64,000 nucleotides of DNA from contig NZ_CANLYI010000009.1 of the NCBI RefSeq assembly GCF_947495255.1, forward strand, positions 62,001 through 126,000, written 5' to 3'. Below the pieces are notes generated by a model, which saw only the letters and a program-made list of their open reading frames with translations, did no database searches and was not told where the DNA came from. Both the position numbers and the translations under genes were made by a program. This stretch comes from an uncultured Winogradskyella sp. Lineage in GTDB: Bacteria; Bacteroidota; Bacteroidia; Flavobacteriales; Flavobacteriaceae. Positions 1-7,643 of this stretch are shown piece by piece (position 1 is the first letter of the stretch; each line of letters begins with the position of its first letter).

Positions 1-1
1 C

Positions 2-445
2 TTATATTTCAATGACCCTTCTGAGTTAACGGTAGCATTTTGGGAGACCTACATTTCAAATTTAAGACAACATATTGTATTACAACCAAAATATAAACAC
101 GAAAGTAGCCATATCGGTGGTGGATGTCCTCCTATTGAGACTGATTTAGGCTGGTTGGTTATATACCACAGTGTAGAAAACCATACAAAACACTTAATTT
201 ATCATGCCTCTGCAGTTTTATTAGACTTGAATGATCCTAGAAAAGTACTAGGAAGACTTAATAAACCTTTGTTCTCTCCTACTGAAAGTTATGAAAAAGT
301 AGGCTACGTAAACAATGTAGTATTCCCAACAGGAACAGCTCTTTTTGATGATGAGCTTTATATTTATTATGGCGCAGCAGATAGTTGCGTAGCAGTGGCA
401 TCCGTTAATATTAATACACTATTAGATGAACTGAAAAATCAATAA
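2..445 (+). CDS. GH130 family glycoside phosphorylase, C-terminal part (cut by window edge)
   Basis: The reading frame is open from the first bases of the window, so only the last 147 residues are seen. They carry features of the five-bladed propeller of GH130 enzymes: an H-I-G-G-G-x-P-P-I-E-T stretch, G-W-L-V-I-Y-H, an aliphatic 'S-A-V-L-L-D-L-N-D-P' strand, a 'V-V-F-P-T-G' strand, and 'L-Y-I-Y-Y-G-A-A-D' near the end. GH130 members phosphorolyse or hydrolyse beta-mannosides such as mannosyl-glucose, mannobiose and beta-1,2-mannan oligomers; which substrate applies cannot be told from this part. The stop codon lies 6 bases before a GT4 glycosyltransferase gene, so the two are almost certainly co-transcribed and may make and recycle the same storage or stress glycan (inference). 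Confidence 0.85.
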   Translation, partial: LYFNDPSELTVAFWETYISNLRQHIVLQPKYKHESSHIGGGCPPIETDLGWLVIYHSVENHTKHLIYHASAVLLDLNDPRKVLGRLNKPLFSPTESYEKVGYVNNVVFPTGTALFDDELYIYYGAADSCVAVASVNINTLLDELKNQ

Positions 446-451
446 AAACAC

Positions 452-2728
452 ATGAAAATAAATTCACCACCTAAAATACTGTTTCTATCAACATTTCCTC
501 CAACACAATGTGGCATTGCTACTTATACCCAAGATATTATTTCTGCTATTACTGATGTTTTTGGTGAAAACTTGGCTTGCGAAATCTGTGATATTTCAGA
601 TAATATAGATGTAAATCATAATGTTCATTTTACCATCAATCCCACATTAAAGTCAGATTACACTAAAATTGGCAGAGAAATAAATGGCGACAATACTATA
701 AAATTGGTACATATACAACATGAATTTGGTTTGTTTGGTGGCACTTATGGAAACTATTTATTAGGTTTTCTGGACGTACTAAAAAAACCAGTAACTTTCA
801 CATTTCACAGCGTTATACCAACTCCTGATAAAAAATTAATGGCTTTTGTTAAGCTACTTATTTCTTATAGTAATTCTGTTATTGTAATGACTAAAAAATC
901 TAAAAAGATACTAGTAGACGATTATGATATTAATGAAAATAGTATTGCATGCATTCCACATGGCACTCATAACGTTAATTATGAAAATACTCAAAATGCT
1001 AAATGTAAATTTAATTTAGAAAATCGCACAGTTTTGTCAACCTTTGGGCTTTTAAGTTCAGGCAAAAGTATTGAGACAGCCTTAAAAGCATTGCCAGAAA
1101 TTATTAATCACACACCTAATGTTTTGTATTTAATTTTAGGCAAAACACATCCCAATACCTTAGTAAACAACAAAGATGACTATAGAGATTCTTTAGAATT
1201 GCTTGTTAAAGAACTCAAACTCAAAAACCATGTCAGTTTTATTAATCGCTATTTAGAAATAGACGAGCTTTTGGACTATTTAAAGGCAACAGATATTTAC
1301 CTATTTACTTCTAAAGATGCCAACCAAGCCGTAAGTGGCACTTTTGCTTATGCCATGAGTTGCGCTTGTCCTATCGTGGCAACAGCTATTCCGCATACTA
1401 ACGAAGTGCTTTCAATTAACGAAGGAATATTAGTACCTATTGAAGACTCAGAACAAATGGCGAAAGAAACAATTAAAATACTACATAATAACACATTACG
1501 AGAGTCTATGGCACTCTCCGCTTTTGAAAAAACAAGAGCATCTTCATGGAATAATGTCGCTATAAAACAAATTGATATTTATAAAAAAAGTATCGATGAA
1601 TCGTTGAAAACCACATTCAACTATCCTCCAATAAAGCTAAACCATTTAAAAAATATGACCACAGCTTTAGGCATAATTCAGTTTAGCAAAATTTCTGAAC
1701 CAGATATTAATTCTGGATATACCTTGGATGATAATGCTCGTGCGTTAATCACTATGTGTATGCATTATAATGTGTTTAAAAAATCTTCAAACTTATTATT
1801 TATAGATACATACTTATCTTTTATTGAGCGTTGCCAAACAGAGTATGGCACTTTTATAAACTATGTGGATGAGCACAACCACACGCATATAAAAAACGAC
1901 TATGTAAATCTAGAGGATTCTAATGCAAGAGCTATTTGGGCTCTGGGAACCGTTGTTTCTTTAAAAGAACATTTACCGAAAACTTTTGTAACTAGAGCGA
2001 AATTAAGTCTCTTACGAAGTATACCATGGATGAGCAATATTTTGTCTCCTAGAGCTATTGGTTTTGTGATAAAAGGATTATATTTATATAACTCTGCAGA
2101 TAAAGATAACAATGCGGTATCAATTATTAAAAAACTATCAAAAAACCTTATTTCAAATTACGATGTCAATGCGATAAGAAGCTGGAACTGGTTTGAAAAT
2201 TACTTAACGTATGCTAATAGTGTTCTTCCAGAAGCTATACTTTATAGTTATCTAGTAACAGGTAAAGATTCTTATAAGAGAGTCGCTATAGAATCGTTTG
2301 ATTTTCTACTATCAAAGATGTTTATAAATGGGCATTTTAAAGTAATTTCTAATCAAGGATGGTATAAAAAAGACAGTATTCCAAGTAAATTTGGAGAACA
2401 ACCTATTGATGTTTCTTATACCATACAGACTTTAAGTCTCTTTTATAAAACGTTTGAAGATCCTATGTATAAAACGATGATGCAAACAGCATTTGATTGG
2501 TTTTTAGGTAAAAATCATCTCAATCAAATTATGTATAACCCAATAACTGGTGGTTGTTATGACGGCTTAGAAAAAACGAACGTAAATTTAAACCAAGGTG
2601 CCGAGTCCACTATTTGTTATTTGATGGGACGCATTATTATGGAACAACAAAAGGCTGTTTCATCTATAAAGCTATTTCAACAAAAAAAAGCAACTATGAA
2701 AGCCTCTTTTAGATTATCAAATAAATGA
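452..2728 (+). CDS. GT4 glycosyltransferase with C-terminal alpha/alpha-barrel-like domain
   Basis: A 758-residue two-domain protein. Residues about 8-390 form a GT-B glycosyltransferase: N-terminal 'I-L-F-L-S-T-F-P-P-T-Q-C-G-I-A-T-Y' as in family GT4, 'H-I-Q-H-E-F-G' near residue 87, and a nucleotide-sugar binding segment around 'S-G-T-F-A-Y-A-M-S-C-A-C-P-I-V-A-T' near 290. Residues about 400-720 are helical with repeated Trp- and Tyr-rich segments ('D-D-N-A-R-A-L-I-T', 'S-W-N-W-F-E-N-Y-L-T-Y-A-N'), as in (alpha/alpha)6 barrels of glycan-active enzymes. It follows a GH130 gene by 6 bases, a pairing common in Bacteroidota, which suggests mannoside metabolism. Donor, acceptor and product are not determined. 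No signal peptide is visible, so it is probably cytoplasmic. Confidence 0.85.
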   Translation: MKINSPPKILFLSTFPPTQCGIATYTQDIISAITDVFGENLACEICDISDNIDVNHNVHFTINPTLKSDYTKIGREINGDNTIKLVHIQHEFGLFGGTYGNYLLGFLDVLKKPVTFTFHSVIPTPDKKLMAFVKLLISYSNSVIVMTKKSKKILVDDYDINENSIACIPHGTHNVNYENTQNAKCKFNLENRTVLSTFGLLSSGKSIETALKALPEIINHTPNVLYLILGKTHPNTLVNNKDDYRDSLELLVKELKLKNHVSFINRYLEIDELLDYLKATDIYLFTSKDANQAVSGTFAYAMSCACPIVATAIPHTNEVLSINEGILVPIEDSEQMAKETIKILHNNTLRESMALSAFEKTRASSWNNVAIKQIDIYKKSIDESLKTTFNYPPIKLNHLKNMTTALGIIQFSKISEPDINSGYTLDDNARALITMCMHYNVFKKSSNLLFIDTYLSFIERCQTEYGTFINYVDEHNHTHIKNDYVNLEDSNARAIWALGTVVSLKEHLPKTFVTRAKLSLLRSIPWMSNILSPRAIGFVIKGLYLYNSADKDNNAVSIIKKLSKNLISNYDVNAIRSWNWFENYLTYANSVLPEAILYSYLVTGKDSYKRVAIESFDFLLSKMFINGHFKVISNQGWYKKDSIPSKFGEQPIDVSYTIQTLSLFYKTFEDPMYKTMMQTAFDWFLGKNHLNQIMYNPITGGCYDGLEKTNVNLNQGAESTICYLMGRIIMEQQKAVSSIKLFQQKKATMKASFRLSNK

Positions 2729-2797
2729 GTTTTAATAAAACCAAAATTTAATCTATAGCTAGATTCCAAGATGCTTCTACTACAATAAAATCAATCT

Positions 2798-2813
2798 AAT
2801 GACCTAGGTCATT
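2798..2813. promoter_or_regulatory. Perfect 16-bp palindrome AATGACCTAGGTCATT, likely operator
   Basis: A perfect inverted repeat centred 66 bases before the ATG of the PepSY-like gene. Its 12-bp core TGACCTAGGTCA recurs before hsp20 at almost the same distance. The layout TGAC-N4-GTCA has the geometry of Crp/Fnr-family sites (TTGAT-N4-ATCAA for Fnr). That family assignment is inference. Confidence 0.6.
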
Positions 2814-2871
2814 TTGCAGCTTTTGTCTGATGGTTAAATTTGAATATTATTAACTTTTAATCTTTAATATT

Positions 2872-3372
2872 ATGAAAAATTTATTTCTTTTTTTAGTGGT
2901 TTGTGCGTTCACCACACCAATATTTGCACAAATAGTTGAACTCGATACAGTTGTCGTCCGTCCTATCAAATACAAATACATTTATGAAGTGGTGGATGAA
3001 GACATTGATCAAAGCGTTAAAGATTTACAAATAAAACTGGCTAAGTTTGATGTAACAAAAGAAGAGTATTACAGCGATGAATATGATAGTTACAATGTGT
3101 CATTTTATATTCCAAAAGGATATGCTGTAGCTACTTATGACGAAGACGGTCAGTTACTTAGAACTATTGAACGTTATAAAAATGTAAAATTACCTTTAGC
3201 TGTTATTGAAGCAGTAGCAGAACGGTTTCCTAATTGGTCTATAGATAAAGACATTTATAAAGTGAGTTATTCTGAGCCAAAGTGGGAATCTAAAAAAACC
3301 TATAAATTAAAATTGACAAATGGTGAGAAAACTATTAGAGTTAAAACTGACCAAGATGGTAATTTTTTATAA
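2872..3372 (+). CDS. Secreted PepSY-like (beta-lactamase-inhibitor-like) protein
   Basis: 166 residues with a clear Sec signal peptide (K-N-L-F-L-F-L-V-V-C-A-F-T-T-P-I-F-A-Q, cleavage about residue 20). The mature part has the layout of the PepSY-like beta-lactamase-inhibitor-like fold common in Bacteroidota. It contains two repeats of an alpha helix followed by a beta meander: 'Y-D-E-D-G-Q-L-L-R-T', then 'L-P-L-A-V-I-E-A-V-A-E-R-F-P-N-W-S-I', then strands ending in 'D-Q-D-G-N-F-L'. These proteins are periplasmic and of unknown function; a link to beta-lactamases is only structural. The palindrome shared with hsp20 lies 66 bases upstream, so it probably belongs to the same stress regulon. A strong terminator follows. 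Confidence 0.8.
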   Translation: MKNLFLFLVVCAFTTPIFAQIVELDTVVVRPIKYKYIYEVVDEDIDQSVKDLQIKLAKFDVTKEEYYSDEYDSYNVSFYIPKGYAVATYDEDGQLLRTIERYKNVKLPLAVIEAVAERFPNWSIDKDIYKVSYSEPKWESKKTYKLKLTNGEKTIRVKTDQDGNFL

Positions 3373-3430
3373 ATTTGAAACATGATATAAAAATTAAATA
3401 AAATACTCATTACTGTACAAATGAGATTAT

Positions 3431-3473
3431 AAAAAAGACCAATGAACTTTGATAGGTGTAATGGTCTTTTTTT
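3431..3473 (+). terminator. Intrinsic terminator after the PepSY-like gene
   Basis: The arms AAAAAAGACCA and TGGTCTTTTTT pair over 11 bp around a 20-base loop, and the second arm ends in a T run. It can also act weakly on the opposite strand. Confidence 0.8.
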
Positions 3474-3531
3474 ATATTTTACTAATAATTGCTACATTAA
3501 CAATTAGAAAAATAGTCTAAAATCTATGTAT

Positions 3532-3552
3532 AAAAAAAGCGCGTAAAACGCG
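3532..3552 (-). terminator. Intrinsic terminator of the P-type ATPase gene
   Basis: Read on the minus strand, CGCGT pairs with ACGCG and is followed directly by C and a run of seven T. It abuts the ATPase stop codon. Confidence 0.7.
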
Positions 3553-3553
3553 A

Positions 3554-6205
3554 TTAAACTGTAAATCCTAATCGTTTAAAAATCTGCGATAAAACTAATG
3601 AACCAAAAGCAAAAATGATTACCCAACCTATTTGTTCTGAAGATAAATTGGTTAAGAAAAGTGCGTTTGACACAGGCGGAATATAATAGACACCCACGGT
3701 TATCACTAGTGATATTACAATAGAAGACCATATCCAAAGATTTTTTACAATTTCATTATTAAAAAATGAAACTCTGCTTTCTGCCATGTTAAATACATTT
3801 AATAATTGTGCTAGAACTAAGGTATAAAATGCCATATTATTTATGATTTTAGATGTTAGTTGAAGTACCAAGTGAGCATAAGCAGTAATACCAATAACAG
3901 CAACAGTTATACAAAGCCCGAAGATAATGGTTGATTTCCATCGTTTTACAGACATAATCGGTTCGTTCGCTTTTCCTGGTGGACGTTTCATAATATCCAC
4001 TTCTCCTTTTCCCATACCTAATGCCAACGCAGGAAATATATCTGTAACAAGATTTAAAAACAATATTTGTAAAGGTAATAATGGTACTGGTAAAGCGAGT
4101 AAAGCTGCCAAACCTACAGACACTACTTCTGCCAGATTGCAGGACAGCAGATATACCACAAACTGTCTTATATGATCAAAAATGGCACGTCCTTGCTTTA
4201 TGGCGAATTCCATTGCAGTAAATTTATCATTTTTTAGAATAACATCTGCTGCTTCCCTTGCTGCTTGTGTACCTCTAATTCCCATAGCAATCCCAATATC
4301 TGCTTTACGCAGAGCAGGAATGTCGTTAATACCATCACCAAACATACCTACAACATTATCATTGGCTTGATAAAGGGAAACCAGTTTTAATTTCTGCTCT
4401 GGTGTTACCCTCGCAAAAACGGAAGCATTCAATATATTTGTTACCATAGTAGGGTTTGGTTCAGTTTCAAAATGTAAGTCTTGTCCATGTAAAATACTGC
4501 TTAAAGCCGAATTTTGAGGTAATAAGCCAATTTCTTGAGCTATTTTTTTTGCAGTTCCTAGATGATCTCCCGTCATCATTACCACTTTTATACCCGCTTC
4601 TTTATACACTTTTATGGTTGCTTTTACATCTTCTCTAGCTGGGTCCAAAAATCCAATAACTCCAATAAAAGTTAACTGAGATAACACCTTATTTTTTTCT
4701 GGTTTTTCATTTTGTTCTTTATAAGCAAAAGCTAATACTCTTAACCCTTGAGATGCCAAATTATTAACGCGATTAGTCCATTCTTTTTTATTCCTAAATG
4801 AATGTGATTTGTTGTCTTTAAGAATTGTATTACAAAGGGTTATAACACTCTCAAAAGCGCCTTTTACGTAAACCGTGAACCCATTCTCTGTTGCATTTAA
4901 TGTTGCCATTAATTTACTAGAGGTATTAAATGGAATCTCTAATTCTTCCGGATTATTTTCTTTAATATATTTGGGATTAATATGCAGTTTTTTAACAAAT
5001 TGTATGAGTGCTAATTCAATACTATCTCCCCTCATGTCTTCAGCTTTTAAAATAGTATTGTTACACAAAACACTAGTCATTATCATGGCATTTAAAGCTT
5101 TGGGTTTTTCTGTATTCTCAAAGTAAGCAAAGTCTTTGTTATGTACTTCGCTTAAAACTTCATCTTCAAAAATCAAGGTATGTACTTGCATTTTATCTTC
5201 GGTAAGCGTACCTGTTTTATCTGTACAAATAATGTTTGTAGCTCCTAAGGTTTCAACAGCCTCCATTTTTTTAATAATAACATTTCGCTTGGATAGTTTC
5301 ATCATACCTCTTGCCAAAGCAATAGTGGCTATAACAGGAAGCCCTTCTGGTATTGCTGCAACAGCTAATGCCACTGCTGTTTCTATGATTAAGAGCATAT
5401 CCAATTCTCTTAGATAACCAGTAAAAATAATGAGGATTGCAAAAAATAACGTCAGGAATATAAGCCTTTTGCTTAATGCACTTAATTTTTTTTCTAATGG
5501 TGTTCGTTGTTCTTCAATCCTACTTCCCATTTCCTGAATATTAGCAAGTTGCGTGTTATTCCCAGTGAAAACCACAATTGCTTTTGCAGAACCTTGCTCT
5601 ACAGTTGTTCCTTTAAACACCATGTTTTTCCTATCTGATAATATAGTGTTTTGGGATAGCGAGTTTATGTGCTTATGGATGGCTCTGCTTTCACCAGTTA
5701 AGGATGCTTCTTTAATTGCTAAGTTTTCAACAGTAATGAGCCGAGCATCCGCTGAAACGACATCTCCAGCTTCTATTAAAATAATATCACCTGGTACTAG
5801 TACAGATGATTTTATAGTTTTTATTTTTCCGTTGCGCAAAACCGTGCTCTCAGTAAATCCCATCTGTCGAAGTGCTTCAAGAGAACGAATGCCTTGTAGC
5901 TCCATTATAAAACCAATAATTACTGTAATTAGGATAACAGTGATTATAGCTATAGTCTCAGGCAAATCATCGTTAAAAACGAAAGTAAGACCTGCTGCAA
6001 CCACGAGAATGAAGATGATTCGATCGTTACATTGGTCTATTAAAATTTTTATTTTTTTCTTTGGTAGTTTTGTTGCTATCTCATTTTTGCCATATTCCTT
6101 AATACGTTCCTTTACTTTACTTTCAGTTAAACCAGAATCAGTATTACTGTTTAACCTGTCTACTACAGATTTTATGGAAAGAGAAAAAGGTTCTAACATG
6201 GTCAT
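3554..6205 (-). CDS. Cation-translocating P2-type ATPase (Ca2+-ATPase-like)
   Basis: An 883-residue, full-length P-type ATPase with an N-terminal cation-transporter domain. Motifs are T-G-E-S at 170-173 (actuator), P-E-G-L-P at 286-290 (M4), D-K-T-G-T with the phosphorylated Asp at 329, and G-D-G-I-N-D before the last membrane segments. The M5 segment N-L-A-E-V-V and the M6 segment N-L-V-T-D-I-F-P keep the Asn, Glu and Asp that bind Ca2+ in SERCA and PMCA pumps. Export of Ca2+ (or Mn2+) is therefore likely, but the ion is inferred. It lies 126 bases downstream of hsp20 on the same strand with a terminator-like hairpin between them. A second in-frame ATG sits two codons later, so the exact start is uncertain. 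Confidence 0.92.
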   Translation of the reverse strand: MTMLEPFSLSIKSVVDRLNSNTDSGLTESKVKERIKEYGKNEIATKLPKKKIKILIDQCNDRIIFILVVAAGLTFVFNDDLPETIAIITVILITVIIGFIMELQGIRSLEALRQMGFTESTVLRNGKIKTIKSSVLVPGDIILIEAGDVVSADARLITVENLAIKEASLTGESRAIHKHINSLSQNTILSDRKNMVFKGTTVEQGSAKAIVVFTGNNTQLANIQEMGSRIEEQRTPLEKKLSALSKRLIFLTLFFAILIIFTGYLRELDMLLIIETAVALAVAAIPEGLPVIATIALARGMMKLSKRNVIIKKMEAVETLGATNIICTDKTGTLTEDKMQVHTLIFEDEVLSEVHNKDFAYFENTEKPKALNAMIMTSVLCNNTILKAEDMRGDSIELALIQFVKKLHINPKYIKENNPEELEIPFNTSSKLMATLNATENGFTVYVKGAFESVITLCNTILKDNKSHSFRNKKEWTNRVNNLASQGLRVLAFAYKEQNEKPEKNKVLSQLTFIGVIGFLDPAREDVKATIKVYKEAGIKVVMMTGDHLGTAKKIAQEIGLLPQNSALSSILHGQDLHFETEPNPTMVTNILNASVFARVTPEQKLKLVSLYQANDNVVGMFGDGINDIPALRKADIGIAMGIRGTQAAREAADVILKNDKFTAMEFAIKQGRAIFDHIRQFVVYLLSCNLAEVVSVGLAALLALPVPLLPLQILFLNLVTDIFPALALGMGKGEVDIMKRPPGKANEPIMSVKRWKSTIIFGLCITVAVIGITAYAHLVLQLTSKIINNMAFYTLVLAQLLNVFNMAESRVSFFNNEIVKNLWIWSSIVISLVITVGVYYIPPVSNALFLTNLSSEQIGWVIIFAFGSLVLSQIFKRLGFTV

Positions 6206-6249
6206 TTGTATTTTAAATTATAATCAATCACTACTAAAAGTAAAAGATT

Positions 6250-6300
6250 AAAAAACCCTCTTACTAAAACTTTTTGATAAAAAATTTTGGCAAGAGGGTA
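6250..6300 (-). terminator. Terminator-like hairpin between hsp20 and the ATPase gene
   Basis: On the minus strand ACCCTCTT pairs with AAGAGGGT. A second stem lies inside (CCAAAA with TTTTAG plus an A/T stem), and a T6 run follows. It probably ends most hsp20 transcripts and leaves the ATPase gene to read-through or a weak promoter of its own. Confidence 0.7.
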
Positions 6301-6331
6301 ATCTCTAAACATCTTCATTGAAAATCACACC

Positions 6332-6784
6332 TTACGCAATCTCAATTTTCTTTGGCTTGTGTAGTTTAGCTTCTTCCTTTTTAATTAGATTAAATCGAAG
6401 TACGCCATCTTTATATTTTGCTTTAACATCTTCCTCTTTTATGGAGTCTGGAAGTTGCAATCTTTTTTCAAAAGAATTATAGCTAAATTCTTTACGTTTA
6501 TAGTTGTCTTCTTTTTCTTCTTCAGAATGTGAATTTTCTGCAGAAATATTTAAGCATCCGTCATCGATGGTTACTTCGAAATCTTTTTTGGAAAATCCTG
6601 GTGCTGCTAATTCCACCTCAAAAGCTTCGTTGGTTTCTTTAATGTTTAGCGCTGGCTCACTCAATTGCGTATTCCAAAGTTCATTGCTCAATAATGGGTT
6701 ACTAAAAAAATCATCATTATCAAAAAAATTTGATGTAACAAGATTTCCCCATGGTCTTCTGTTTCTAAATTTTACTAGTGACAT
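6332..6784 (-). CDS. Small heat shock protein, Hsp20/alpha-crystallin family
   Basis: 150 residues, the usual size for bacterial Hsp20. The alpha-crystallin domain spans about residues 42-140. It begins near 'P-A-L-N-I-K-E-T-N-E-A-F', continues with 'V-E-L-A-A-P-G-F-S-K-K-D-F', and includes the typical 'L-P-D-S-I-K-E-E-D-V-K-A-K-Y-K-D-G-V-L' segment and a C-terminal tail. It is an ATP-independent holdase that binds unfolding proteins in the cytoplasm. The start Met-Ser-Leu-Val-Lys-Phe matches family members that begin this way in Bacteroidota. The palindrome TGACCTAGGTCA lies about 72 bases before the start, so its control is probably shared with the secreted protein gene to the left. Confidence 0.95.
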   Translation of the reverse strand: MSLVKFRNRRPWGNLVTSNFFDNDDFFSNPLLSNELWNTQLSEPALNIKETNEAFEVELAAPGFSKKDFEVTIDDGCLNISAENSHSEEEKEDNYKRKEFSYNSFEKRLQLPDSIKEEDVKAKYKDGVLRFNLIKKEEAKLHKPKKIEIA

Positions 6785-6850
6785 AATTTTATAATTTAAG
6801 TTAAATAATTTATTTACTGCTAAATTATATGGAAACTAGAGTTTTAGAAA

Positions 6851-6862
6851 TGACCTAGGTCA
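6851..6862. promoter_or_regulatory. Perfect palindrome TGACCTAGGTCA upstream of hsp20
   Basis: The same 12-bp palindrome as in front of the PepSY-like gene, centred about 72 bases before the hsp20 start codon. No further copy was seen in the window. It is a likely operator for one stress regulator. Confidence 0.6.
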
Positions 6863-7003
6863 GTAGGATTATTAAACTTTATTTAAACAAAATTTTATGC
6901 ATAATTTCATTTTATATGAAGTATCCAATTAAAATTTTTAATATACATTTAATCCTTTTGGATCCATATTAACACTAATTTTTATAGTAATTTTAGTGAT
7001 TAA

Positions 7004-7206
7004 CATCATATCGTTGTTCAAGTAAATGATCTTATCAGTAAACACACAAAGAGTGAACTTTGTAAACTCTACTCAATTGCACCTACGACAGTAAATGTGT
7101 GGATTAAAAAGTACAATCGTAAAGACTTAATGAACACCAGAGTAAAAGAGGAAACAAAAGACGAAATATCTAGAATTAAAGCACTTCAGCATCCCATCCA
7201 ACTTTA
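7004..7206 (+). pseudogene. IS3-type transposase OrfA fragment
   Basis: The frame between the stop ending at 7003 and the stop at 7206 encodes a helix-turn-helix peptide with no start codon. Its core, 'S-E-L-C-K-L-Y-S-I-A-P-T-T-V-N-V-W-I-K-K-Y', is followed by '...E-E-T-K-D-E-I-S-R-I-K-A-L-Q', which is typical of the N-terminal half of IS3-family OrfA proteins just before the coiled coil. Similarity stops after 'K-A-L-Q', and the last few residues come from the neighbouring integrase remnant read backwards. Neither the leucine zipper, OrfB nor terminal inverted repeats are seen. It is therefore a truncated relic. The IS3 assignment is by eye. Confidence 0.6.
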
Positions 7207-7334
7207 GAAGTCTTGTAAGGAAGACGAATCATTCTAGGTCCCTTATGAAAAACTCTAACTACGATTGGAAACACCCCTTCATTCTCAGTTTTTGACTTAG
7301 CTCTAGTATCCAAAATTAATTTTGCTCGAGCCAT
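7176..7334 (-). pseudogene. Truncated tyrosine recombinase: N-terminal arm-binding domain only
   Basis: 52 codons from an ATG to a stop. The sequence (M-A-R-A-K-L-I-L-D-T-R, then 'G-V-F-P-I-V-V-R-V-F-H-K', 'I-R-L-P-Y' and 'G-W-D') fits the arm-type DNA-binding domain that opens Bacteroidota phage and ICE integrases of 350-450 residues. The core-binding and catalytic domains are gone. The break falls where the OrfA fragment on the other strand ends, so one rearrangement probably joined the two relics. Two tandem 11-bp repeats lie just upstream, as expected for integrase arm sites. It is not expected to be functional. Confidence 0.65.
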
Positions 7335-7370
7335 TTCTCTGTAATTTTAGATATAAAGTTAGCAAAAATT

Positions 7371-7392
7371 ACGCACACTTTACGCACACTTT
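7371..7392. repeat. Tandem 11-bp repeat ACGCACACTTT x2, possible integrase arm sites
   Basis: Two exact adjacent copies sit about 40 bases before the start of the truncated integrase, between it and the tRNA fragment. Arm-type sites of Bacteroidota integrases often look like short direct repeats in this place. The function is inferred from position. Confidence 0.45.
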
Positions 7393-7493
7393 TGTTTGAA
7401 CACAATTCATATCAAACAATCTCAAAACCAATTAAACGTAACAAAATCAGATATTTAATAATAATATTACGTGTGAAAACAGTCGATTTTTTG

Positions 7494-7537
7494 GCCTTCT
7501 AAGCAGGCGGTCCTAGGTTCGAATCCTAGTGCGATCA
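7494..7537 (+). pseudogene. 3' half of tRNA-Arg(UCU), likely att scar
   Basis: The sequence fits tRNA positions 30-73. It has the anticodon loop CTTCTAA (anticodon TCT), the 3' anticodon strand GCAGG, variable loop CGGTC, T stem CTAGG/CCTAG around TTCGAAT, acceptor strand TGCGATC and discriminator A. CCA is not encoded. The bases before the loop (TTGGC) would have to be close to CCTGC to pair, and no D arm or 5' acceptor (GATCGCA) exists upstream, so homology breaks in the anticodon stem. That is where tyrosine integrases often recombine. The native terminator follows, so this end is the original chromosomal side. Confidence 0.7.
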
Positions 7538-7538
7538 C

Positions 7539-7573
7539 AAAAAGCCTCAACATATTTATGTTGAGGCTTTTTT
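7539..7573 (+). terminator. Strong terminator after the tRNA-Arg fragment
   Basis: A 16-bp perfect stem (AAAAAGCCTCAACATA with TATGTTGAGGCTTTTT) with a minimal loop, ending in a T run. It directly follows the tRNA 3' end, as for an intact tRNA gene. Confidence 0.85.
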
Positions 7574-7643
7574 GTTTTCTATAGGTTTTTCTTTAATTAA
7601 AGTATAACGACAGATTTATATTTACTTAATAGAATCGTAAAAT

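Larger units (their letters stand above)
6785..7643. other. Gene-poor scar of an old integrated element (overview)
   Basis: From left to right this stretch holds the hsp20 promoter region with its palindrome, about 140 bases in which nothing is recognised, an OrfA-type transposase fragment, a truncated integrase on the opposite strand, a tandem 11-bp repeat, the 3' half of a tRNA-Arg with its terminator, and a short spacer to the next gene. No intact gene is present. Confidence 0.7.

Noticed and set aside
5553-6251. A 232-codon open frame on the plus strand opposite the ATPase gene
   Set aside because: It is the antisense shadow of the ATPase N-terminal half. Its residue pattern follows the complementary codons, and there is no promoter or family likeness.
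7494-7537. Calling an intact tRNA gene
   Set aside because: The D arm, 5' acceptor strand and most of the 5' anticodon stem are missing, so only a fragment can be supported.
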